64,000 nt of DNA from G963668435 sp963668435 (GTDB lineage Bacteria; Latescibacterota; Latescibacteria; Latescibacterales; Latescibacteraceae), in the NCBI GenBank assembly GCA_963668435.2, contig CAXXSC010000001.1:434001-498000 (forward strand), written 5' to 3'. Positions 9,220 through 15,913 of the stretch are shown one piece after another. The translations under genes were made by a program, and so were the position numbers. Within the stretch, counting starts at the first letter, position 1; every line of letters starts with the position of its first letter. Under the pieces are notes generated by a model. The model searched no databases and had not been told where the DNA came from. It was given only the letters and a program-made list of their open reading frames with translations.

Positions 9220-9567
9220 ATGGTTTTTAAGAAAGACAAAGCATACCGTGTCCGCAAAAACAGTGTGGACATGCACATATACAACACCGCGGCAGACAGC
9301 CCAAATGCGGCTGTCGTGTACCAGGAGACGGAAATCGGCCATGCCGAGGAGTTCCTGCATGAAACGAGCGATTTTATCTTTTACATTATCGAGGGCAGCG
9401 GCGTCTGGGTGATCGAGGACGAGGAGTATCCCGCAGAGGGCGGGGATGTGGTCATCGTTCCCGCCGGAAAACGCTTTTATTACCGCGGGGCTCTCAAGCA
9501 GGTATGTGTAACCGCGCCCGCATGGGACGAACAGCACGAAAAGCATATCAGGAACGTGGAATTATAG
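9220..9567 (+). CDS. Small cupin-domain protein
   Basis: A 115-residue single-domain cupin. The ATG at 9220 has GGAAAGGGA upstream, while an in-frame TTG overlapping the previous stop is less likely. The two cupin motifs can be traced in ETSDFIFYIIEGSGVWVIEDEEY and GGDVVIVPAGKRFYYRG. The metal-binding His/Glu pattern is incomplete, with HETSD in place of the first HxH, so metal binding is uncertain. Cupins next to sugar or methyl-transfer genes are often isomerases or small-molecule sensors; nothing here discriminates. It is co-directional and close to the UroD-family gene. Confidence 0.65.
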   Translation: MVFKKDKAYRVRKNSVDMHIYNTAADSPNAAVVYQETEIGHAEEFLHETSDFIFYIIEGSGVWVIEDEEYPAEGGDVVIVPAGKRFYYRGALKQVCVTAPAWDEQHEKHIRNVEL

Positions 9568-9613
9568 CGTGTTAGCAGACAATTTTTCATTGAAAGGTTT
9601 CGCAGGTTATATC

Positions 9614-10318
9614 ATGAAAGTCAAAGAATCGATAATAATCAGTACGGGAATAGTGCTCGCCGCACTCGTGTGGGGGATTTTCTTCTTCCAGAGCAGGGCC
9701 GAAGACAAGACCATAAAAGTCGTTGGCAGCGCGTCGAAACAATTCCAGACCGACATTGTCAAATGGCAGCTCAGGATCACGAGGTCTGCCAGTCAGTCGA
9801 TGCTTTCGGACGGCTATTCGCAGCTCAGGAGCAATGTGGCTGCGATCAAGGCGGAGATACTCGCCGCAGGTATCGAGGAAAAGCACGTTACGGTCCAGCC
9901 GGTCAACACCATGCCGGTGCATAATCGGGAGGGTGTTATCACGAGCTATCGGATCCAGCAGTCGCTGACTATCATCTCAGATAAGGTCGACAACGTGGAG
10001 AAACTTGCGCTCAATCCCGACACGATAGTATCGAAAGGCATCATTGTCGAACAGTCACAGCTGTCCTATTTTTACTCGAAAGTGGACGAGCTCAAACGGC
10101 AGCTTCTCGGCGAGGCATCCAACGATGCGCGCATGAGGGCGGACGAGATCGCGGGAGGCACCGGTGTGATAGTCGGCTCGATCAAGAATGCGCGGGCGGG
10201 TGTTTTCCAGATCACCGAGCCCTATTCGACAGAGGTGAGCGGCTACGGCATTTATAACACGAGCTCGCGGGAAAAGGAAATAAAAGTCACGGTGCATGTC
10301 GAGTTCAAGCTCGACTGA
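9614..10318 (+). CDS. SIMPL (DUF541) domain protein
   Basis: A 234-residue protein with one N-terminal transmembrane or signal segment (IIISTGIVLAALVWGIFFFQ), then the SIMPL/DUF541 fold. The fold shows in IKVVGSASKQFQTDIVKW, the middle EEKHVTVQPVNTMP and the C-terminal YSTEVSGYGIYNTSSREKEIKVTVHVEFKLD. Members are periplasmic or envelope proteins of poorly known role, often linked to oxidative or envelope stress. A GTG at 9569 in the same frame would add 15 residues. I prefer the ATG because the hydrophobic segment then stands at the N-terminus, although the Shine-Dalgarno is weak. Confidence 0.7.
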   Translation: MKVKESIIISTGIVLAALVWGIFFFQSRAEDKTIKVVGSASKQFQTDIVKWQLRITRSASQSMLSDGYSQLRSNVAAIKAEILAAGIEEKHVTVQPVNTMPVHNREGVITSYRIQQSLTIISDKVDNVEKLALNPDTIVSKGIIVEQSQLSYFYSKVDELKRQLLGEASNDARMRADEIAGGTGVIVGSIKNARAGVFQITEPYSTEVSGYGIYNTSSREKEIKVTVHVEFKLD

Positions 10319-10375
10319 TCCGGCACAAAGCTGATATACGGAAACAAAGCGAAAAAGAAAAGGAATGTTGTTTAT

Positions 10376-10852
10376 ATGACGCAGGAAAGTGTCCTCATCT
10401 ATACTGACGGCGGCTGTTCGCCAAATCCCGGGTTGGGCGGCTGGGCGGCTGTCCTCATTTCACCCGAACACGAAAACCAGAGAAAAGAAATCTACGGTGC
10501 CGAGGCCGATACCACCAACAACCGCATGGAGCTGACTGCGGCGATTAAATCACTTCAGAGTCTCAAACGCCCCTGTGTTGTAGAGCTTCACACAGACTCG
10601 CAGTACCTGAAAAAAGCTTTCACCGATGGCTGGCTGGCGAACTGGCAGCGCAACGGCTGGCGGACTGCCGCGAAAAAACCGGTGCTGAACGCGGATCTCT
10701 GGCGCGAACTGATCAGCCTGACCGACAAGCACCGTGTCAAGTGGAAATGGGTCAAGGGCCACGCGAACAATGAGTTGAATAACCGCTGCGACCAGCTGGT
10801 CGGACTTGCGCGTGCCAGATATCTCAATGGAAATAAAGAGGATGTCCTCTAA
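10376..10852 (+). CDS. rnhA: Ribonuclease HI
   Basis: A 158-residue cytosolic enzyme that cuts the RNA strand of RNA-DNA hybrids. The four catalytic acidic residues are visible: Asp in YTDGGCSPNPG (about 11), Glu in NNRMELTAA (about 52), Asp in HTDSQYLKK (about 74) and Asp in NNRCDQL near the C-terminus. The handle region WRTAAKKPVLNADLW and the family end VKWKWVKGHANNELN are also present. The length matches bacterial RNase HI (about 155). It stands alone between a SIMPL gene and a DUF1080 gene. Housekeeping RNase HI can supply the RNA trimming that some retrons need, and the retron island begins 1.7 kb downstream; that link is only a possibility. Confidence 0.93.
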   Translation: MTQESVLIYTDGGCSPNPGLGGWAAVLISPEHENQRKEIYGAEADTTNNRMELTAAIKSLQSLKRPCVVELHTDSQYLKKAFTDGWLANWQRNGWRTAAKKPVLNADLWRELISLTDKHRVKWKWVKGHANNELNNRCDQLVGLARARYLNGNKEDVL

Positions 10853-10951
10853 AAGTATGAAGCGTTCCAGTTTGCACTTGTCGCCGCTTCCATAATGCTG
10901 TACTTTAGACAGGCATATGATTGGGTATCATTCTGTTGAGCGGAGGAAAGG

Positions 10952-11659
10952 ATGTCAGTAAAACGAGTTTTTGCCGCATGTTTCTTGATCGCCATGTTTT
11001 CAGTTTCTGCTGCAGCCGCCGAGAAAGAGCTTGCTCAGCCGCCGGTAATTAGTGTGCCGACTGACACGGCACCCTCGGATGCTATCGTGCTTTTCGACGG
11101 TTCTTCTCTCCGGGAATGGCAGTCCCTTGACGGAGGCGAGGCAAAATGGAAAATCAGCCGTAATACGATGATGAACACCAACGGCAGCGGTGGCATAATC
11201 ACGAAACGCGATTTCGGCGATGTGCAGATTCATCTCGAGTTCGCCACGCCCGAGGTGGTCGAGGGTGAGGGGCAGGCACGCGGCAACAGCGGTGTCTATG
11301 TGCAGGGTGCTTACGAGGTGCAGGTGCTTGATTCTTACGAGAACGAGACCTATGCCGATGGTATGCTCGGTGCGGTCTACGAGCAGTATGTCCCGCTTGT
11401 CAATGCGGCAAGGAAACCCGGTGAATGGCAGACCTACGATATTATTTTCCGGGCGCCTGTCATCAATGGTTCCGGCCATGTTGTGAAACGTCCGACATTC
11501 ACGGTTTTGCTCAACGGTGTGCTCGTTCAGGACAATGTGGAGATCAACGGTCCGACACGTGCGGCGCCGAGACCGGATATTTCCGGTAAGGGTCCGATCT
11601 ACCTTCAGGACCACGGCAATCCAGTGAAATACCGCAATATATGGGTCAGGGAGTTGTAG
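10952..11659 (+). CDS. Secreted DUF1080 (3-keto-disaccharide hydrolase-like) protein
   Basis: A 235-residue exported protein with a signal peptide (to about residue 23, SAAAAEKE). A DUF1080 concanavalin-like beta-sandwich follows, seen in IVLFDGSSLREW, GGIITKRDFGD, HLEFATPE, RGNSGVYVQG and the end GPIYLQDHGNPVKYRNIWVREL. GGAGGAAAGG precedes the ATG. Some DUF1080 proteins hydrolyse 3-keto-glycosides; others may only bind carbohydrate. Glu/Asp residues in the conserved RGNSGVY and LDSYENETYADG regions are compatible with catalysis but not proof. A close paralog follows after 155 bases. Confidence 0.8.
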   Translation: MSVKRVFAACFLIAMFSVSAAAAEKELAQPPVISVPTDTAPSDAIVLFDGSSLREWQSLDGGEAKWKISRNTMMNTNGSGGIITKRDFGDVQIHLEFATPEVVEGEGQARGNSGVYVQGAYEVQVLDSYENETYADGMLGAVYEQYVPLVNAARKPGEWQTYDIIFRAPVINGSGHVVKRPTFTVLLNGVLVQDNVEINGPTRAAPRPDISGKGPIYLQDHGNPVKYRNIWVREL

Positions 11660-11813
11660 AGCAGGAACTCAGGGGGCGACAGCCTGTTGTCTGAAAATCA
11701 GCGACATATCCTGACTGCCTGTCTGAAATGGTGATATTGTGACATGCTTTTCATGTCGAAAAATATTGAATCGTCTAATTTCAATTATTAGTCAAAATGA
11801 ATGGAGGTCATGA

Positions 11814-12509
11814 ATGAAGAAAGCGATTACTCTCGCACTTGTGCTGGCAGTTTCCGTGCCGGTTGTCGCCGCCGAGAAAGAGCTCGCACAGCCGACGGTG
11901 ATTACAGCACCCGCAAATGGTGTTCCCTCTGATGCTATCGTTCTGCTCGACGGCAAAAGCCTGAGCGAGTGGACACACACTGATGGCAATCCTGTCAAAT
12001 GGAAACTTGAAAACGGTGCTATGGTCGTGGCCAAGGGCAACGGCGGTGTCATTACAAAAAAAGAATTTGGTGATATTCAGCTTCATCTCGAGTTTTCGAC
12101 CCCCGCTGATGTGGTCGGCGACGGTCAGGGTCGCGGCAACAGCGGTGTGTATTTCCAGGGCTGTTACGAGGTTCAGGTGCTTGATTCCTACAAGAACGAA
12201 ACCTATGCCGACGGTATGCTCGGTGCTGTCTATCAGCAGTATGTCCCGCTGGTGAATGCCGCCCGTAAGCCCGGCGAATGGCAGACCTACGACATTATTT
12301 TCCGCGCGCCCGTGCTCAACCAGAGCGGCGCAGCGGTCAAGCGCGCCACCGCCACGGTGTTCCTCAACGGTGTCCTTATCCAGGATCATATCGAGATCCA
12401 GCCCACACCCGGCGGTCCGCGCGAGAAAGGCGCAGCCAAAGGCCCGATCTACCTTCAGGACCACGGCAATCCTGTGAAATACCGCAATATCTGGGTCAGG
12501 GAGCTGTAA
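11814..12509 (+). CDS. Secreted DUF1080 protein, paralog
   Basis: A 231-residue paralog of the preceding gene with the same architecture: signal peptide (MKKAITLALVLAVSVPVVAA), ELAQP linker and DUF1080 domain. Conserved blocks are IVLLDGKSLSEW, GGVITKKEFGD, RGNSGVYFQG, LDSYKNETYADGMLGAVY and an almost identical C-terminus. GGAGGTCATGA precedes the ATG. Codons in the shared blocks differ at third positions, so the duplication is not very recent. A strong terminator about 30 bases after the stop separates it from the AT-rich retron island. Confidence 0.8.
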   Translation: MKKAITLALVLAVSVPVVAAEKELAQPTVITAPANGVPSDAIVLLDGKSLSEWTHTDGNPVKWKLENGAMVVAKGNGGVITKKEFGDIQLHLEFSTPADVVGDGQGRGNSGVYFQGCYEVQVLDSYKNETYADGMLGAVYQQYVPLVNAARKPGEWQTYDIIFRAPVLNQSGAAVKRATATVFLNGVLIQDHIEIQPTPGGPREKGAAKGPIYLQDHGNPVKYRNIWVREL

Positions 12510-12540
12510 AAGACAGTATTCAGGAATCAGAATTCAGCAG

Positions 12541-12571
12541 AAAAAGGGCGGCCGGGTGGCCGCCCTTTTTC
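12541..12571. terminator. Strong bidirectional terminator
   Basis: The stem AAAAAGGGCGGCC/GGCCGCCCTTTTT with a 4-base loop, perfect over 13 pairs. It ends the DUF1080 transcript and, from the other strand, would stop transcription coming out of the retron operon, whose reverse transcriptase ends at 12597. Confidence 0.9.
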
Positions 12572-12596
12572 TCTATATGTTTGAAAATCATAGATA

Positions 12597-13514
12597 TTAT
12601 GGATGATTAATTATCTCTGAAATTGTTTCTTCGCCATATTTTTTCTTTAAGTTAAATAAGAAAAATGGTTCAACAGCATTGACATAAGATAAATATCCCT
12701 GCAAATATGCTCGTTCTCTATCGTTTAATGTATCTTTTGTGTACCTGTAAATCAAACTTTTAATATAGCGTTTTCTTTTTCTTCCTATTGATACTTTATT
12801 ATCTGGTGTGATTACTAATCCTGTTACTATTCGTCTATATTTTTTTGAGCTAAAAGATGTTTTATTATTATTTAGAGTGAGTTTAGGTGATTTTGTATTG
12901 TCTAATATTTTAATTACTTGGTTGAGAATATCTTCAAGGACGCAAGGTTTATTCGAAGAAAAGTAAATATCATCGGAATACCTTGAATAAAAAGAATTTC
13001 TTTCTTGTGCCATTTTATAGCATTGTAAATCAAAATTATATAAAATCGCATTTGATATTATTGGAGAACTTGGGGCTCCTATTGTTAAACAATCTTTTTT
13101 ACATACTATTGAATTTATAATTGTTTTATCATTTTCAGATATTTTGTATGGAAACTTTTCTTTGTTTTTTTGAATTAGTATTGAAATGTCTTTGCCCGCA
13201 ATAGAGGGGAAAAAATTTTCAAAATCCATTTTCAAAAGATATTTATTTTTTGAATGAATTTGTGCTAAATCTTTTATGTTTCTTCCTTTTCTATAAGAAT
13301 AGACTGAATCATGAATTGGCAAATACTCGAATATGTTATCGATCAGCCATCTTTGGAGAAATTTAACTTCAATCGATGGGTGTGAAATAGTTCTATTCCC
13401 ACCAGTTTTTTTAGGTATCATATATGTTTTATATCTATGGCTGGCTGAACGAATTACTTTTTGCAAGTATTCGGATTCAAGGCCGGTTTTTTTTGCGATA
13501 ACCTGAATTATCAA
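12597..13514 (-). CDS. Retron-type reverse transcriptase
   Basis: A 305-residue retron reverse transcriptase. Visible motifs are: IPKKTGGNRTISHP (RT1), SVYSYRKGRN (RT2), LAQIH at about 83-87 in the position of the retron NAxxH block, MDFENFFPSI (RT3, catalytic Asp), GAPSSPIISN (RT4), YSRYSDD at about 176-182 (the YxDD catalytic core, Ser in place of the usual Ala) and VTGLVI, the retron-specific VTG element. The length is typical of retron RTs (about 300-320) and there is no group II intron maturase or endonuclease domain. It overlaps the upstream effector gene by 4 bases (ATGA), giving the gene order RNA-effector-RT. The coding sequence is strongly AT-rich compared with its neighbours, indicating horizontal acquisition. 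Confidence 0.93.
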   Translation of the reverse strand: MIIQVIAKKTGLESEYLQKVIRSASHRYKTYMIPKKTGGNRTISHPSIEVKFLQRWLIDNIFEYLPIHDSVYSYRKGRNIKDLAQIHSKNKYLLKMDFENFFPSIAGKDISILIQKNKEKFPYKISENDKTIINSIVCKKDCLTIGAPSSPIISNAILYNFDLQCYKMAQERNSFYSRYSDDIYFSSNKPCVLEDILNQVIKILDNTKSPKLTLNNNKTSFSSKKYRRIVTGLVITPDNKVSIGRKRKRYIKSLIYRYTKDTLNDRERAYLQGYLSYVNAVEPFFLFNLKKKYGEETISEIINHP

Positions 13515-14425
13515 GAGTTTGCCTCTATTAATTTATATGTTTCATCATGATGTTTGTTGAAAAATGATGTTGTTTCAGTTCGCAAAGATTCTACTTCAAT
13601 GTTTCTGAAATCTAAAAATGGTTTTACGTTGGGTGAGGGCATAAAGTACTGTGAATCATCACCAATTCTTAAGATTATCTCGCCTGAGATTAATATTGAC
13701 ATTATGGTCATTATTTCTGTATTAATTTTTTTTGTTGTTTTCGAAAATAATTTTTCAATACAATGTATAATACCCTCAAGGTTTAACACCCTAAAAATAT
13801 ATAAAATCTGAAATATTACATACATTTTCTGTTGTATTGATAATTTCGAGAATCTTATATATTTAAATTTCTTGGATTGTGTTTTGTGGAGTCTATCTGT
13901 TAAGCGTTTTTCAATTTGGGAGAAATTAGGATTCGAAAAATCCGTAAACAACACAGGTTGGAAAATAGATTTTGAATTGATTCGGGGCATTAGACCATTG
14001 TTAATAAATGAGTCGTTTTGCTCAGATATTTTATTGACAACGAGGAGTTTTTTTACGGCATCTTCATTATTTGCAAAAAAGCCAAGCTCTGCAATTGAGC
14101 CTGGGCTTTCTGGGAAAATTAGGATACAGTCTGATATAGCAACAATGAGTGTTTCAAAATCAGCAAGATTAATAAAACCATGATCATTATAAATATTGAT
14201 GTCAGAAATTGCACTTTCAGCAAGAATAATTTGAAGGTCTGAATGTGTTTTACTGAAGTGTTTTAGGAATCGCTTCCGCATGGAGCGCTTATAAGCCACT
14301 GTAGACCCGCCACAAAGAAATATAATGTGACGCTCTTTTCTCTGATAAATAACTTTGTGTTGAAAAGAATCCTTTATCCTTCTCATCAGATAGTCACTGC
14401 TCGGATGAGAAAAGGCATGTAACAT
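13511..14425 (-). CDS. Retron effector, St85/RcaT-like (nucleoside-deoxyribosyltransferase-like)
   Basis: A 304-residue protein lying between the retron RNA and the reverse transcriptase. The N-terminal half has a Rossmann-like, N-glycosidase-type pattern: IIFLCGGS (about 34-41), LQIILAESA, FINLADFETLIVAISDCILIF and ESPGSIAELG (about 106-115). The E-S-P-G-S-x-x-E-L-G block is what I associate with effectors of the retron Sen2/St85 family (RcaT, STM3845-like). In that family the RT-msDNA complex holds the toxin inactive until a phage disturbs the msDNA. The C-terminal half is helical and may be a winged-helix or docking domain. The ATG comes 3 bases after the a2 repeat of the RNA, whose AAGAGG probably serves as ribosome-binding site. 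The gene is AT-rich like the RT gene. Family assignment is from memory of motifs, not from a search. Confidence 0.8.
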   Translation of the reverse strand: MLHAFSHPSSDYLMRRIKDSFQHKVIYQRKERHIIFLCGGSTVAYKRSMRKRFLKHFSKTHSDLQIILAESAISDINIYNDHGFINLADFETLIVAISDCILIFPESPGSIAELGFFANNEDAVKKLLVVNKISEQNDSFINNGLMPRINSKSIFQPVLFTDFSNPNFSQIEKRLTDRLHKTQSKKFKYIRFSKLSIQQKMYVIFQILYIFRVLNLEGIIHCIEKLFSKTTKKINTEIMTIMSILISGEIILRIGDDSQYFMPSPNVKPFLDFRNIEVESLRTETTSFFNKHHDETYKLIEANS

Positions 14426-14427
14426 TC

Positions 14428-14596
14428 TTGCCTCTTACTTTAGGCGCGGCGGACTTAAAGGTTAAAATATGCCAGCATTCTGGCGGATTTGAAGCTTTAA
14501 GTCCGCCGAAGAATGCCAATCAATGCAATTCAGCCTGGCTTTACACCCGGCATTATACATTTGCATCATAACAACAAATGTACGACTAAGAGGCAA
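14428..14596 (-). ncRNA. Retron msr-msd RNA
   Basis: Reading the minus strand 5' to 3': repeat a1 TTGCCTCTTA (14596-14587), then the candidate branching G at 14586 in the context TTAG. Next is an msr hairpin with 8-bp stem TACATTTG/CAAATGTA (14582-14556, 11-base loop), then a 6-bp pairing AATGCC/GGCATT (14554-14549 with 14517-14512). The msd hairpin has a perfect 14-bp stem (14508-14495 with 14460-14447) and an inner GCCAG/CTGGC hairpin (14484-14471). Repeat a2 TAAGAGGCAA (14437-14428) is exactly complementary to a1. This is the full retron ncRNA plan, directly upstream of the effector and RT genes on the same strand. Confidence 0.88.
14447..14508 (-). repeat. msd hairpin (template for the msDNA stem)
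   Basis: Perfect inverted repeat CGGCGGACTTAAAG / CTTTAAGTCCGCCG with a 34-base interior that itself holds a 5-bp GCCAG-CATT-CTGGC hairpin. It is the part of the retron RNA expected to be copied into single-stranded DNA. Confidence 0.85.
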
Positions 14597-14600
14597 TAAA

Positions 14601-14628
14601 AATATATGTAATTAACTGAGAAAATCAA
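14601..14628 (-). promoter_or_regulatory. Putative sigma-70 promoter of the retron operon
   Basis: On the minus strand a -35 box TTGATT (14628-14623), a 16-base spacer and a -10 box TATATT (14606-14601). Transcription would start near 14594-14596, that is, at the first base or two of the a1 repeat, as expected for a retron RNA. Confidence 0.7.
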
Positions 14629-14643
14629 GTCCTTTTCTGAAGT

Positions 14644-15168
14644 TTACTTCATTAGCATCATATCGCTGTAGGACACTTTCACAAGCATATCGTCCGTTAT
14701 GCCCAAGTGCGTGAGATAATCTTTACACTGGTGCCGCAGATCCTCTATACCATGGTTTTCATCCCCGATGGCCTCGATCTCGAAAAATTCGCCGAGCCCC
14801 TCGACACTGTCTATATGGAATTTGCAATTGTCGAGAAAATAGATGTCACGCAGCTTGTCGACAACACAGAGAACGCCCAGCGAATCGGTTAGGAGACGTT
14901 TCAAGCCGTCTAGATGCAGATCCTTTGGGCTGAATTTCTCGATCGTGTAGTCACAGCGTTTCGGGCCGCTGTCGTTCGGGCGGTGGTAGTGAACAATGCA
15001 GGCCTCAACATTTCCCTCGCGGATTTTCAAACGGCCTTCCGGAACATTGAAATAGGTGTCGATCTGGTGATCCCGGCCTTTGAAATCGGCATGGTGCTTT
15101 TCGAGGAAAGCCCGGATTTCAGCGCTGTCCCCGATCCGGGCCTTGATTTCTATATTGACGTTTTTCAT
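14644..15168 (-). CDS. CYTH-domain protein (class IV adenylate cyclase-like)
   Basis: A 174-residue CYTH-superfamily protein: N-terminal NIEIKARI (the ExExK signature with the first Glu replaced), QIDTYFNVPEGRLKIREG, DYTIEKF, KLRDIYFL, KFHIDSVEGLGEFFEIEA. It is probably a phosphohydrolase or nucleotidyl-cyclase-like enzyme that binds triphosphate substrates in its beta-tunnel. Class IV adenylate cyclases (CyaB) have this length, but thiamine triphosphatases and polyphosphatases share the fold. The ATG overlaps the stop of the carbonic anhydrase reading frame (ATGA), so the two genes are a coupled pair. Bicarbonate sensing by adenylate cyclases is known in other classes; here that is speculation. 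Confidence 0.75.
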   Translation of the reverse strand: MKNVNIEIKARIGDSAEIRAFLEKHHADFKGRDHQIDTYFNVPEGRLKIREGNVEACIVHYHRPNDSGPKRCDYTIEKFSPKDLHLDGLKRLLTDSLGVLCVVDKLRDIYFLDNCKFHIDSVEGLGEFFEIEAIGDENHGIEDLRHQCKDYLTHLGITDDMLVKVSYSDMMLMK

Positions 15169-15751
15169 AGCCAGTCGACAACACCTGTTTCAAGCGAGTA
15201 GTGAGCGGCTTTCACCTCGGTGACACCTGCGCTTACAGCGGCGTTGACAGTGTCATCGGCCTTAATCTGGGCGAGGACTGCCAGGGCGTTTTCTGTGATT
15301 GCCTCGTTGGGATGATCGCCGGGTATTTCTTCCCCATGGTTGCAGGGATGTTGCTGCGGACCTTGTCGATGATTGAGGCGATGCTGTCAGGTTCACCCGC
15401 GAGTGCCTCGTCGGGCTGAATCGATGCAGTCACTGCACCGCACAAGCTGTGGCCGAGTACGACGATCATTGGGCATTTGAGATGAAGTGCCGCGTAGGCG
15501 AGGCTGCCCCTGACCGTATCGTCGAGAACATTCCCGGCGACCCTGATGACGAATATGTCACCGATACCACAGTCGAAAATAATCTCCGGTGGAACACGCG
15601 AGTCGGAACAGGTTAGGATTGCCGCGAACGGTTTCTGTCCGTTGAGAACTTCCTTGCGCCGTGCCCCGCCGGTTCCGGGATGTTCGAGTTTGCCGCCGAC
15701 GAATCGTGTGTTGCCGTCCTTTAGTTTCTGGAGCGCTTGCTGAGTTGTCAC
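15165..15751 (-). pseudogene. Beta-class carbonic anhydrase with a single-base frameshift
   Basis: GTG start at 15751 with GGGGGAA upstream. The frame encodes a beta carbonic anhydrase (CO2/bicarbonate interconversion) with zinc ligands and dyad in CSDSRVPPE (Cys 48, Asp 50, Arg 52) and GHSLCGA (His 101, Cys 104). After about residue 138 the frame turns into nonsense. In the next frame the expected ending continues as EEIPGDHPNEAITENAL and so on to VVDWL, stopping at 15165 inside the start of the CYTH gene. Adding one G to the run of four at 15332-15335 (CCCC on the plus strand) restores a single frame of about 195 residues. Either the assembly lost a base in a homopolymer or the gene carries a recent mutation. 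Confidence 0.8.
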
Positions 15752-15854
15752 GATATTCCCCCTATCATTGACAAATTATATACGATGTGCTGGAAAGTAT
15801 AGCACACAGGAGCCTCCAAGGCAACGGATAAGCGCTCTGTGGCGGCGGAAAAGC

Positions 15855-15883
15855 TTGTCCAAGCAGCGTTTATGTGGTATATT
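15855..15883 (+). promoter_or_regulatory. Putative promoter of the riboflavin operon
   Basis: TTGTCC (15855-15860), a 17-base spacer and TATATT (15878-15883). The predicted start near 15890 leaves a leader of only about 25 bases before the ribD GTG. There is no room for an FMN riboswitch, and no such element is visible upstream. Confidence 0.55.
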
Positions 15884-15913
15884 TCTAAATTATAAAGTCC
15901 GGAGGCATTCATC

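Noticed and set aside
12597..13514. Group II intron or DGR reverse transcriptase
   Set aside because: No maturase/endonuclease domain and no template/variable repeat pair; the VTG element and the adjacent msr-msd RNA fit a retron.
15752..15913. Possible FMN riboswitch before ribD
   Set aside because: The conserved core is not present and the predicted transcript leader is only about 25 bases.
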